Assembly: GCA_009767595.1 (NCBI GenBank)
Contig: VSDK01010418.1
Location: forward strand, 1 to 64,000
DNA: 64,000 nt
Reading direction: 5' to 3'
Source of the DNA: Symbiodinium kawagutii
Taxonomy: Eukaryota; Sar; Dinophyceae; Suessiales; Symbiodiniaceae
A program made the position numbers and the translations under genes. The stretch's first letter is position 1, and the number at the start of each line of letters is the position of its first letter. The notes below the pieces were generated by a model that was not told where the DNA came from, ran no database searches, and saw nothing but the letters and a program-made list of their open reading frames with translations. This document shows positions 23,138 through 34,382 of this stretch, in pieces.

Positions 23138-26100
23138 ATGCCTTTTCTTTCAAAGGATGAGTTCGGGAATTTTGAAGAGTGGACCGACGACACGTGGCAG
23201 CCAGTGAATGCTTCCGGTGCCTTCCGCGGGCTGGTCTATGCGGCCGGTGCCATTTGGAGGAATTTGAGAGTCCTGAGAGGGGCTTCACCCGTGAAATATC
23301 GCATCATCACCCATGACAAACCACACATGGAAGTCGCCCAAGCTGATACCGAAGAGGAGTGTTTGGATTTGCTGAAGAAGCTGAACACCTTGACAGCCTC
23401 GGATGTTTTGGCAGCGGCAGCGACTTCATCAAACAGGAAGGAAGTGCTGGAACAAATGATCAACAAAGCAGGGAAGGACACCAAAATAGACATTGGGCAG
23501 GATCATCAAGAATTTCTCTCCATCGAAATGCTGCAGAGGATTGCTTTTTTGGAGGGAGAAAATGTTTCTCTTCAACAAGAGCTTGAAGAGGCGCGAAAAG
23601 CCCTCGGAAAGAAGGACTTGGAAAAGCAAGAGCTTCAGAATGAATTCCAAGCAGTCATGGCTCAACAGGCCCTGGCACAGGTGGCAGACAAGATGAAGGA
23701 CGAGGTGAAGTCATCGTCAAGAACATCCACATTTACAAAGAGCCGATCAGTTTGCACAGGGGATGACGGGGAGGTGAGTGCGTCAAGTGCTGCTTCCGCT
23801 TCAGAAGATTGGGACAGGAGCGAAGGCACGGCACCGCCCGAAATCTTGGCGAAAGTTGTGGCGGCCGACGGCCCCAACACTGGGGATGCTGCTGCACTCC
23901 TCTCGCCTCTAGAGGACCGGGAAGACAGCCCAAGTGAAAGTGCAGAGATGCAATCCTACAGGCGCCACGAGTTGAAGAATATGAACTTCGTCCAACAGGT
24001 GCTGCATGGCCCTTTCAGCTCCAGCATGGCCAAGCAGTTTTGGCAACTTGCAGCGGCTCCATACCGAGCCATCAGCTGCAGTGATGGCGGTGCCTACGTG
24101 GAGGTGCAGGGCCACCTTTGCGAAGTAGTTGCCCACAACCCTGCAACAGAGACGCTGGTGGTTGGGAGGCAAATTTGGGGTACTCCCATTGTGGAGCTGG
24201 GCTTCCGTGGAACCGTGACAGAAGATGGCTACGGCAACACAAGCTGTGCAAATTGGTGTTCCAACCTGCACGCAGCAGCACAACCTCTACAAGCTTTCGA
24301 TGGCGACAACTCGGGAGTGCCTGTGCACGGAGGCCTGTTGCTTTAAAGAACCTGCTCTTTTTTTTAAATTATATGTTTTTGTTTGAAAGTCTCGACTCGC
24401 AATTCTATTCATGTACCACATGCACAAAGCCAATGAATGCTTTCAAGCAAGATATAAAACAGAATATTCACACTTCTCACTATAGTGTAGCTTTAATACA
24501 CAAGACACTGGCGCCAAAGAAGTGATCAGCTACTGTAACACTTGGTGCGTGTCCTAGAGTATTATGTGTTGCTCTATCAGCCAGAGGCTTTCAAGATTCC
24601 TACTTGGCTGCCAGCTCCAAAGTGATTTCGTGGCTAGAGAAAGCTTCGAAATCCAGCGCACGTCCTCCCAGTCTCCGCATTGCTGGCCATTCCCTTGGTG
24701 GTGCCCTAGCGACTTTGGCAGCGGTGGACCTGACACAACGCGGGTGGGAGGTTGAGGGCGTGGTCACGTTCGGCAGCCCCAAAGTCGGAAGGGAAAGCTT
24801 CAAGTCGTTGTATCAGGAACTGGGGCTGCACCATCGTACGGTGCGATTCGCCAATCAATGTGATCCTGTGCCGTGGGTTCCTCCCACCTCCTGGGGCTTC
24901 AAACATGTAGTGGAGGAGCACTCCTTGGGTCTCCTCAGTCAGATCCCCAGCATTCATGCTCATGCCATCGAAGGGAGTTCCAAGTCCTACTACCACACTC
25001 TACAAGATGGAGTTGATGGCCGAGAGGTGCCACACGTCGTTGTTCGCACTTTGAACAGCATGGTGGGCGCTGCTTTGCAGGGACAACGTGACATGGCCTC
25101 GCATGCTGTGAACTGCTTTGGTCAGCTGAAGGTCGACATCGCTTTGCCGGTTGCCAAGTTGGGGGAAGGCATGGCTGCAGCGCTCCAGGAAGTCAAGAAA
25201 AATGTCAGGGAGATTCAGCAATGGGAATGGCTGCTGGACATGCAGACCCTCATTCAGATTGTGAAACACTACGAGCTTCAGACATGGGAGCGAGGAGCTC
25301 CGGGGTGGTTCATAAAGTACAAGATTCAGTTGAGCAGGATCCTTGAAGCAGCAAAGCTGGAGTTGCAGGATGTTAAGTCGGAGCTGGCGCCAAATTTTGT
25401 CATGCTATATTTGCGTGGCGCATCCTTCCTCATAGCTGCCATGACTGCCTCTCAAGCGAGCCCAGCAGATGTGCAGAAGGAGTTCGGAGATTTCATTGGA
25501 GAAGCCAAGGGTTTGATTTCAAGCTGCTTCCATCTCGACATCCCGCTGCTGAACGAGATCTTGCGTTTGTCACCAAGCAGTGATGATTTCACCTTGCTAG
25601 CAGACGTTCCAGTCAACCTGCTGAGTCAGATCTTAGAACTTCACGGCTCAAGAGGTCTTGAGTTCGGAAGTACTTTTCTGAGGCTGTTGAAGTGGAGTGG
25701 CAGAGCACATTTGCACCGTTTGGAAATCAAGCTTGACCAACAGGAAGCCATCATGGACGTTCACATCGACACCATGCTGTCTCAGATTGCCAGCAACTTG
25801 CCTGACAACCTGACTTCCTTGAGCATCAATGTTCATTTGTGGAATGACATCACTGATGCATTGCTGCAGCAGATCGCCAGCAACTTGCCTGCGAACCTTT
25901 CTTCCTTTGGCTTGGATTTTGCTTCGAACTACCGAATCACTGATGGATTGGTGCAGCAGATTGCTGGCAACTTGCCCCAGAACCTTACTTCTTTGAGCTT
26001 GGCTTTTAATTGGTTCGATTATATCACTTCTGCATCTATTCAGGAGATTGCAGTCAACCTTCCCAAGAATCTCACTTCTTTGAATTTAGATTTTCATGAG

Positions 26101-27183
26101 TGCAATGAAATGACTGATGCATCGATGCAACCGATTGCCAGCAACCTGCCCAAGAACCTCACTTCTTTCAGGTTGAACTTTTTTGAGTGCGATTGGATCA
26201 ATGATGCATCGATGCAGCAGATTGCTGCCAACTTGCCCAAAAAACTCACTTCTCTGAGCTTGGGTTTTGATTTGTGCCGCCAGATCACTGATGCATCGAT
26301 GCAGCAGATTGCCGGCAATTTTCCCAAGAACCTCATTTCTTTGAGCTTGGATCTTGACCTGCCTATCACTGATGCCTCAGCACTGCAGATTGCCAGCAAA
26401 TTGCCCAAAAGCCTTACTTCTTTGCACTTGAATTTCGGGTTGTGCGACAATGCATCGGTGCAGCACATTGCTGGCAACTTGCCCAAGCATCTCAATTTTT
26501 CGAGCTTGAATTTTCGTTGTTGCTATGGAATCACCGATGCATGGATGCAGCAGATAGCCAGCAACTTGCCCAAGAACCTCACTTCTTTGAGCTTGGATTT
26601 TGGATTCTGCGGCAAGATCACTGATGCGTCGGTGCAGCACATTGCCGGCAACTTGTCCGACAACCTTACTTCCCTGAGCTTGGATTTTGAGGGGTGCGAC
26701 AAGATAACTGATGCGTCGGTGCAGCACATTGCCGGCAACCTGCCCAAGAAACTTTCTTCCTTGAGCCTTGCTTTTGGAAGGTCACACTTTGATGCGTATT
26801 GCGGCATCACTGATGCATCGTTGCAGCAGATTGCCAGCAACTTGCCCAAGAGCCTTACCTCCTTGAGCTTGCATTTTGGAACGTGCAATCGCATCACTGA
26901 TGCATCGATGCAGCACATTGCCCGCAACTTGCCCAAGAGCCTTACCTCCTTGAGCTTGCATTTTGGAACGTGCAATCGCATCACTGATGCATCGATGCAG
27001 CACATTGCCCGCAACTTGCCCAAGAGCCTTACCTCCTTGAGCTTGCATTTTGGAATGTGCAATCGCATCACTGATGCATCGGTGCAGCAGATTGCCAGCA
27101 ACTTGCCCAAGAACCTGGTTTGTTTAAGCTTGCGGTTCCCGCACAAGGTAATCACTTTGGACGATCTGTTCGGATTGCGATAG
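23138..27183 (+). CDS. Class 3 lipase / leucine-rich repeat fusion protein, copy C
   Basis: Exons 23138-24332 and 24587-27183 joined across a 254-base GC-AG intron give 1263 residues, the longest copy. The junction restores the lipase stretch VHGGFQDSYLA. N-terminal domain (1-110), coiled coil (about 125-185), an acidic serine-rich spacer (about 190-265), class 3 lipase domain (about 320-540), helical linker (540-800) and 15 leucine-rich repeats plus a remnant (803-1263). Lipase motifs are complete: FRGT (356-359) followed by NW.SNL, GHSLGG with Ser434, Asp491 in FANQCDPVP, and His524 in HAIEGS. Class 3 lipases hydrolyse acylglycerols or phospholipids; the substrate here cannot be read from sequence. 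The last three full repeats are nearly identical, a sign of recent array growth. Its 3' flank matches that of copy A and its 5' flank that of copy B. Confidence 0.9.
25797..27180 (+). repeat. LRR-coding tandem repeat of copy C with recent triplication
   Basis: Fifteen units of 87 bases and a remnant. Units 26841-26927 and 26928-27014 are identical over all 87 bases as I read them, and 27015-27101 differs at only a few positions. One unit (about 26754-26840) carries a five-residue insertion (SHFDAYCGITD). Confidence 0.92.
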
Positions 27184-30081
27184 TAGCAGCTTGAGCACAT
27201 ACAGGTGCATGAGAGTAAACAACCAAAAGGATCAGGTAAAGTATCGATGGGGTGTGGCCAAAGCCAATGATGCTTGGAAGACATGACAGACAGATCATGA
27301 CAGTGTTTACTTCGCTGTGTCCAGTCAACATTGCGCGCATGATGAGGATTATATCCCTGGCATGCCATGACCCACAGCCAGGGATGGAAGGAGTTGATCC
27401 AAGAGGCGGGTCAGTGGGAAAGTTTGGAGCAGCGGCAGGCCCCTGTGGGGTTCGGATTTTCACAGACATTTTGCATCGCTTCGGCGCAGCACATGGCCAG
27501 CAACTTAAACAGCCAAAGATATTCCGTCCAAACTGTTCCATCGGAAATCCCTTCCTCTCCAACATTCTCCTGCCATGTGCAACGACAGGTTGGAAGCCGA
27601 AGCCTCGACACTTTGCAGCACTGTGGTCCGGGAACCTGGTCTGAGTGTTGACGTATCTTCAAGATTGGCTGTTGAATTGCATGAATTCAAACCCCGGCAG
27701 TTTCCAGGAGACCTGCGTCTCAGAATTGGAGATTCCAGAGACGCCACCCAAGTTCATGTAATTTCCTTGGTGATGAGATTGAGGAAAGTCGTTACAAAAT
27801 CCATACCGTGGCATGCGGTTGTCTCAGTGGTTGACGTTGACATGGATGTTTGCAAAAATGATATATAGCTACACCAAAACCCAAGCAGGCCACATGATCA
27901 CTTGGATTGAGAAAAATTTTGCTTTTGGAAACTGCTTTGCATTGACCGCGTGAGTGTTTTTTTCCGGTTATCTTCCCTGCTGTTATTGTCATATCCAAGT
28001 TGGCTGCGTGTGTGTGTGTGTGTGCTGAAAATGTGTCTGATTCGCATCCCAAACAATTGTGGACATGTTGGGCAACTTGTTGCCATGTGCACTTGTCCAA
28101 GGGCCGGGAGTAGTTTGGGTTGGCTCGGGTTTGTATTTGCCAAAGGGGATCATTACTTGCAATGTCTTGTATGATGTTCCCGTGTTGGCCCCAGCTGAGT
28201 CCAGCCATTGGAAGGTTTGAGCAGGAGTTGCACCCGAGATAGTATGGTTTGGTGCAACAAGATGCCAGAAAACCCACATCTGGCAGCACCCTACCATGCT
28301 ATGATTCGAAGAAGGGTCAAATGGTTTTGCGCTTGGCCAGGCACGGTGTTGGTGGGGGTTCCGCGACGGGCAACTTTGAGGCTTGCTACGAAGGACGTAC
28401 CATTGACTGCTGAGTGTGTGGGACCAAGAGCAGTGGATGAAGATGGATTCCCGGTATCGCAGAACATTGGATGGGAACCTCACAGGGGGGACTGCAACAA
28501 AATTGTTTGGTAGAGGTCCAGTTGTTTAGGTGTTGTTGCGCACTCAGGGGTTTTGTCTATCTTAGATTATCTTCGATATCTTAGGGCTTAGGAGATGTGA
28601 TCTATGGTTGGTGACCTGCAGACCAATGTTGCATACACAGTCAGGTCTCCAAATTTTTGCGTGTTTATGGAGACATCAGTTTTGATGGGACCATTGTATG
28701 GTGGCTGTGATGGTTGCAGAGCGGGCCAGCAAAGTATGGATTCATGTCGGTGGAAAATCTGCACTGCGTAAATGTCCAACTCTGTTCCTGCCAAATCAGT
28801 GAGGACGGGTGGGAGAACTTGAAACTAACATTTTGACAACGAAACCATACATTATCAATATATCGTTGCAAGCATGCTCCTATACCCCGTGCAACCCCTT
28901 TATCTCAATGTTGGGATAACAAGGTGGGTGGGGCAGGATTTCCGCCATTCACAATTATCATTTTCGGCATGAACCCGGCGCAAAGTTCAGATTTAAAATT
29001 TGGGGTTCTCAGTTCCGGGGGATATGAACTTGTTTCATCATCAAATTCAAAATCCCATGATCAGAGCAAAAGGTTCCCTTTCTTTAGAATCAGGCCACCC
29101 AACATCAGGCAGTTACCAAAACTCCTGTTCGAAAAATGCCGCTCATCCGTTGGAACTTGGCGGGCTTGATATTATAGAGGGGTACATGGCCCACTCCAGG
29201 GTAAGCTGGGAGTCCCAACAAAATATAGAGCCAACCTGACGTGACAGAGCTGCTTCATTCCATAGAGGAAAAAGGCTCGGGGCCCAAGTTTACACCCTGA
29301 AAATTAAGCCCCGGGGTAAGTACAGCAATCGAATCCGAAGGGGCATGGAACATTATGCAACCTTTATTGGTTCAGAGGGTCCCCCTTTTTTGCTTGATGC
29401 TTCCAACCGGTCCCACCAATGCCAATGCAGTTCGTTCTCTAGACTTTGCCTTCAGGAGATGCCTGCAGACAGATGTCACAAGAGCGAAAAGGATCATTTT
29501 CGCGGCCCCATGTGTTGGTCCGACTTCCTTCCTGGTTTCCAGTCCATGCTCCATTTGGGCAATCCCGTCGCAGGACAAGGCAATAATCGGATGAAACTGT
29601 TCAGAAACACGGCTTTCCACATCCTTCCACTTAGAATCTTCAATGTTTCTACATCCAAACTGTCCATGGTCGAGGTAATTCATGTAGCTTTGGCAGATCC
29701 ATTTGTGACGCCATTGCCCCAAAGAGAAGCTGAGTTGTTTTCGCTGCAGCCACTTTCGAGCTCACATAGCCATTGAAACCGTCCATTACGCCAGTGGCCA
29801 CTTGTCTGCAGGAAGTGGGTGAAAATGTGGAGCCACTGAGTTCATCTCAATTTTGCTCAAGCGCGCGCAAGTGGTCCGTTGGTAAGTCTAGCTCTGCCGC
29901 CTCAGCCCTTCCTCGCAGCCTCTTTCTCACCATGGTATGGGTACTGGGTTGTCCACTATTGGGTGCAAAGATTTCCTGAAAGAGCAAAAAAACAACATGA
30001 CCCTTTAGGTGGACCGTTTTCCTTTGCCAAGTTTCCTTTGGTCACCCACTGCTTTGCCTGAACCAAGGCAGTTTATCCGTC
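27184..30081. other. Intergenic region after gene C
   Basis: 27184 to about 27680 matches the 3' flank of gene A. A + frame of 97 codons (27575-27868) begins inside this shared flank and has no supporting splice sites. At 28009-28022 there is a short GT run. From 27989 to 28483 and from 29345 to 29776 both strands have frames over 110 codons with no recognised domain; decayed mobile elements are possible. Nothing further can be supported. Confidence 0.45.
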
Positions 30082-30668
30082 ATGAGCTGCCTCAAAGTGG
30101 TGCTTTTTACCTTAGCTGCCCTTGTTGCTGCGCAGGAACGGGTGCTTGGGCGTCCTGGTTCTGTCAGGGGACCGGTGCCAAACATATTATGCCAAGTAGT
30201 ATGAATATATATTTCAATGTGGAGAACTCTATATGCACAACAACCCAGGGGTGTCAAGAGGGTCGGTCACCAAAAGATATAGATTCTAGATGTCGTTTTG
30301 CTCTTCTTGTAGGGATATTCCGGTTGCCTATCGTTTACTGACTGATCCTTTTGAGAACTGATCAAACTCCAGCTATTGGCTATCGACAGGTAGCCATCCC
30401 ATCCCCATCAACCAGGGACGGCTTGGCAGTTGGTTTTACAAGTTTCACTCCTGCACGGCCAGCGCAGGAATGTCAGAATTGTGAGTCGGATGAACTGGAG
30501 CTTCTTCAAACAAAGGCTGGGGAGAATCAGACCAAGACTGTGGAGAATTTTGCCGGCAACAACAACAACAGCTTGGAGACTGACGGGAAGTTTACTGACT
30601 ATGACGTGGAGAGGTTCCCCGACTTGTCCAAGCGCCTTGGCTTTTGGCCTGATGGGTGGAAGGCATGA
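30082..30668 (+). CDS. Small secreted protein, 119 residues
   Basis: Two exons, 30082-30162 and 30390-30668, with a 227-base GT-AG intron in phase 0. The N-terminus MSCLKVVLFTLAALVAAQ is a good signal peptide with likely cleavage after the alanine pair, so the protein should enter the secretory pathway. The mature part is hydrophilic and acidic, with one C..C pair (QECQNCESDELELLQTK), a potential N-glycosylation site (ENQT) and an asparagine run, and ends FWPDGWKA. Stretches like ELELLQTK are familiar to me from secreted dinoflagellate proteins (recollection, not checked). An alternative GA donor at 30136 would remove nine residues. Function unknown. Confidence 0.62.
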
Positions 30669-31690
30669 CCCACTGCACTTCTAGATTTGTGGGCTTGGAA
30701 TGGTTGAATTGCAGCTGCGTTGACATCCTTTGATGCCCGAATCCATGGGTTCGTGGAAGATCGCTGAGAGAGATAGAGCAAAGCAAAGCAAAGCAATGCC
30801 AAACATATTTCGTTCGTCCCACCATGGCCAGCAGCAGCGACACAAATACAGTGATATTAGGACATGAGATATGATGAGGCTCCCTGCCCCACACCTGGCC
30901 TTTGCCTCACATCGTGGTGCGCTGCTGTGCCGCGGCATCAGGATTTTGGGTGACGGAGGAGCCATCGCATCAGGCCTGAGCAACCCAAGCTGGGGTGATT
31001 GCTGGGTCGCCAGGGTGCTTTGGTGCTTGGGTTCAAGCTCCTTTGGTGCTTGGGTTCTAGCTCGCTTGGTTGCTTAGTCGCTTGGTAATGATGGCTGGTG
31101 TGGATTCAACATTGTTACGGCCGAATTGGTTGGCGGGAACTCCATTCAATATCTTTTGGTTGCAATGGCTCACTTGGGCCACAGGGGAGGCATAGATCCA
31201 AAGACGGTGATATATCAGACACTAATTCCTGCCAGCTAGATGAAGTGCCCTCATGAGAAGCAGTCCAACACTAGCAGTGTGCCCTACAACTTGTTTTGAC
31301 CCAACTACGCACGATTGTGCACCAACAAACGCGTCAACCATCTTCAACCATGATGCTACGATATTTCCAAATGATGGTCACAGATAAGTACGTATGTCAA
31401 GAAAAAATGTTTGCTTGCTTACTTGGTTGGATGGCTGGCTAGTTGATTGGCTGGTTGGTTGATGGGTTGGTTGGTTTGCTGGTTGCTTCATGGGTTAGTG
31501 CTTAGCTGCTTGGTTGGTATGAGGAACAATCATCGATGGCACGAGCAGTTTTTGATTCTGGAAAAACTACAGCAGCAATAAAGTGCAATCAGAATTGTCT
31601 AGCCGAAATCGATGAACCGATGAGGTGTTTTGATTGAGTACTTTTGCACCGCCTATTTGTTATTGCCCGCCCAACATCCTATATTAGCAG
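30669..31690. other. Intergenic; short repeats only
   Basis: No gene recognised. 31000-31090 and 31410-31520 are rich in imperfect CTTGGTTG/TGGTTGGTT repeats, like other intergenic and intronic stretches of this window. Confidence 0.6.
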
Positions 31691-33556
31691 CTTGAAACAA
31701 AGTTGGGACGCTGTGGTGCCAGGCATTGGACAGGTGACCTCCAGGATGGGTGAGACACTCACAACTTTGGACAAGAAGATGGAGCATCTTGGGTTGGCAT
31801 CCGCACGCGAGTCCGGCCATTTGTGGGGTGAGGGTCCATGTCCATCTACGTGTTTCCAATAGACCCCGAACCCATGACATGACAAGCCAAGGTTTTTAGA
31901 GGTTGATCTCCCTAACACCTCTAGCCAAGCCTTCTGGAGGTTTAGACTCACTTTCAGCTGAGGAAGGAGGAGCTCATGTTCAATCAGACCATTCGCCAAT
32001 TCAACATCGCTGCCAACGCCACTGCCTCTGTGAGCCACTTGGGATGCACTGGGGGTTGGACATGGCCGCCCAGGGGATGCTTGGTGGATGACTGGGCATG
32101 GCGGGCTTGACATGGTGAGGTCTGGATGTTCCATGGTGCTCCACGTGTTCTGCCACGGTTTCCCAAGGAACTTGCAAGAAATCCAAGTACTCATCCGAGT
32201 AATTTCAAAGTACTCATTTTGAATACTCTTTTTGTCTCATAGCCTGATTTGTTCTTCACAAGCTTGCAATTGTCAGTAGGGGCACAACGCTTGAATCGAT
32301 GACCGAGGCAGAAACGCGACCAAGTTCAAGGCACTGATTGGCGCAACAGTCCCTTGGCAAGTGACATGCCGGGGCTTGTAAGTTTTACGGAGGGGAGCTC
32401 AAAGGGTTTTCCGAAGGGCTGACATCGAACATGTTGAGGATCACCTGAACATAGGCCAAGACGGAAAACTAAAAGTGATGGGAGCCGCTTTACTTGTAAA
32501 AGAAATATTGTCGACCAAGTTGTTGCACTGGCTTGGAAGGGGCCTGCTTGGGGGAAGGTTTTTGTACCCATGTTCCTCCTGGATTCTTCAAGGGCCACAC
32601 GCTGCTTGAAGCTTGAAAATCAATAGCTTGGCATATCGGTAAATGAACCAGCCCAGAGAATCTACCTTTTTACACCTTGGTTTGGATACATTAGAAGTGT
32701 ATTCTTGCCGGTGGCTGCTGGCTACATGATTACCCGTGAATTGTGCTGAATGGTAAACCAATATTAGCACCTAATCACTTGGTTATTGTTATTAGCAGCC
32801 ATTGTCAAGCATTTTCAGCCTCAGTGAACCAAGATGAGCAAATACTCCCCATCCCAAACCATCATTGACCCTCACCATACCCAGTGTACCCGTTAGCAAG
32901 TAGTCATGAAGTATGATAAACCAGTCGTAGCACGTATTGACCATGCAATTTCTATCACGTTTGATGGGGTCAAAGCAACCAGTGGCAACCAACTAGTGCC
33001 AACCATCATTAGCCATACCCTCATTGTCCCCATTCGCTATTGTTTGTTATATAACCGGCTCAAATCCATTGATTATAAACACTTGTTTTCAACCATTACA
33101 AGCGGCTAGTCATCACAATGGGTCCATAACGTGAAACATTAGTTACAAAGCCATTGTTGATTGACATAACCAAACCACTAGTTAGACGCCCGTTGTTGAT
33201 TGACCATCGTTAGTTCATCACCCATGGGTTGATCACAGCCACAAGTTTTGACACTGCTCAGGTGGCGCGCTACATTCCGTTCTACCAGACGGCCGTAGAA
33301 CAGGCTGATGCAACGGGGACCATGGCCCAGGTTGAAGGGAGGGGGGGCCATGGCCAAGGTTGGATAACCGCAGGAGCGCAGAGGCACCAACTTCCAGGTG
33401 ACCAATTTTCAAGGAACCAGCTATGTGAAATTCAGCGACAGCAGGGTGCGCATTGCTATACTTTTGGCAGCGGGACTATGGTTTTGCGGTGTTTTTGTCA
33501 GACTCTATGCGCGCAGTTATACTCTTATACGTTTGAAGCACGACTGGAGGTCATAA
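31691..33556 (+). CDS. Helical protein with C-terminal membrane segment (5' end uncertain)
   Basis: Exons with matching phase: 31691 (or 31734)-31822, 31963-32029, 33262-33330 and 33374-33556 with a TAA stop. The first three exons encode charged helices (MGETLTTLDKKMEHLGLAS, KEELMFNQTIRQFNIAAN, VARYIPFYQTAVEQADA). The last encodes ERRGTNFQVTNFQGTSYVKF and then one hydrophobic segment (VRIAILLAAGLWFCGVFVRL) followed by a basic tail. It may be a tail-anchored or single-pass membrane protein. The last intron would be only 43 bases; without it the frame runs into a different, less protein-like C-terminus. The start codon was not found. No family was recognised. Confidence 0.5.
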
Positions 33557-34382
33557 TGACAACTTGTCACATGCATACATATAATGATGACATATCCTGA
33601 GTGTACTCATAGACCTTAAATATCTGTAATCAGATGGAAAAGTTATTCAGAACACAGGAACCATAGGTACTCTCTGAGCTACAGAGGTTTTCCAGCAACT
33701 TCCCATTGCAGTAGATCTTCCGCACGTGAGCTGGCGCCTGGGCAGGTTTCCAACACACTTTCCATGGCTGTACATCCTCCATGTGCACATCAGCTACGGC
33801 AGGTGACCACTGCAATCAAGACCACCAAGGCCGTGGCTGCGTTGATCGGCCAGGAGGACTGCAGGGAGCTGCCCTGGAACGGTCAGCAGTGACCAACGGT
33901 GACCAGCAATCAGAGGTGGATGATGGTGGATGTGTCTACTATAACCAATGAATATATAGGCTACATAGGTGTTTCTATGCTTTTTTGAGATGATTGCGCC
34001 CAACAGGATGGGATTTCATAACGTGCATAATCATGACATTAGTTTTTTTTCCGTTCAAAGAGATATGGTGGTACGCAGCAGAGAAACAGTTGGAGAGGTG
34101 GTATGCTCGGGTTGTCCGGATGAGCATATCCAGCTGATGCATGTTGCTATGGCGAATCCTCTCCGCAGGGCGCTGCGTTTGATCATGGTTGGTTGTGCCG
34201 CACTTGCCTTTGGATCCCAGTGATGTCGGTCCAGCACGCAGTGACATGCAAGAAATCATGGGGTCACATTTGGCATTCATGATGAACCAGAATGAACCGG
34301 ACACGCCATGGGAGATCCTCACACATAGCATTGCATCAATCATATTACATCGGCAACCTTTGTCGGGTTGCTGGTTGCTGCC
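33557..34382. other. Intergenic; conserved leader of gene D from about 34180
   Basis: No gene recognised up to about 34180. The following stretch shares a GGATC..AGTGATGTCGG block with the leaders of B and C, but the match is shorter and poorer than among A, B and C. Confidence 0.5.
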
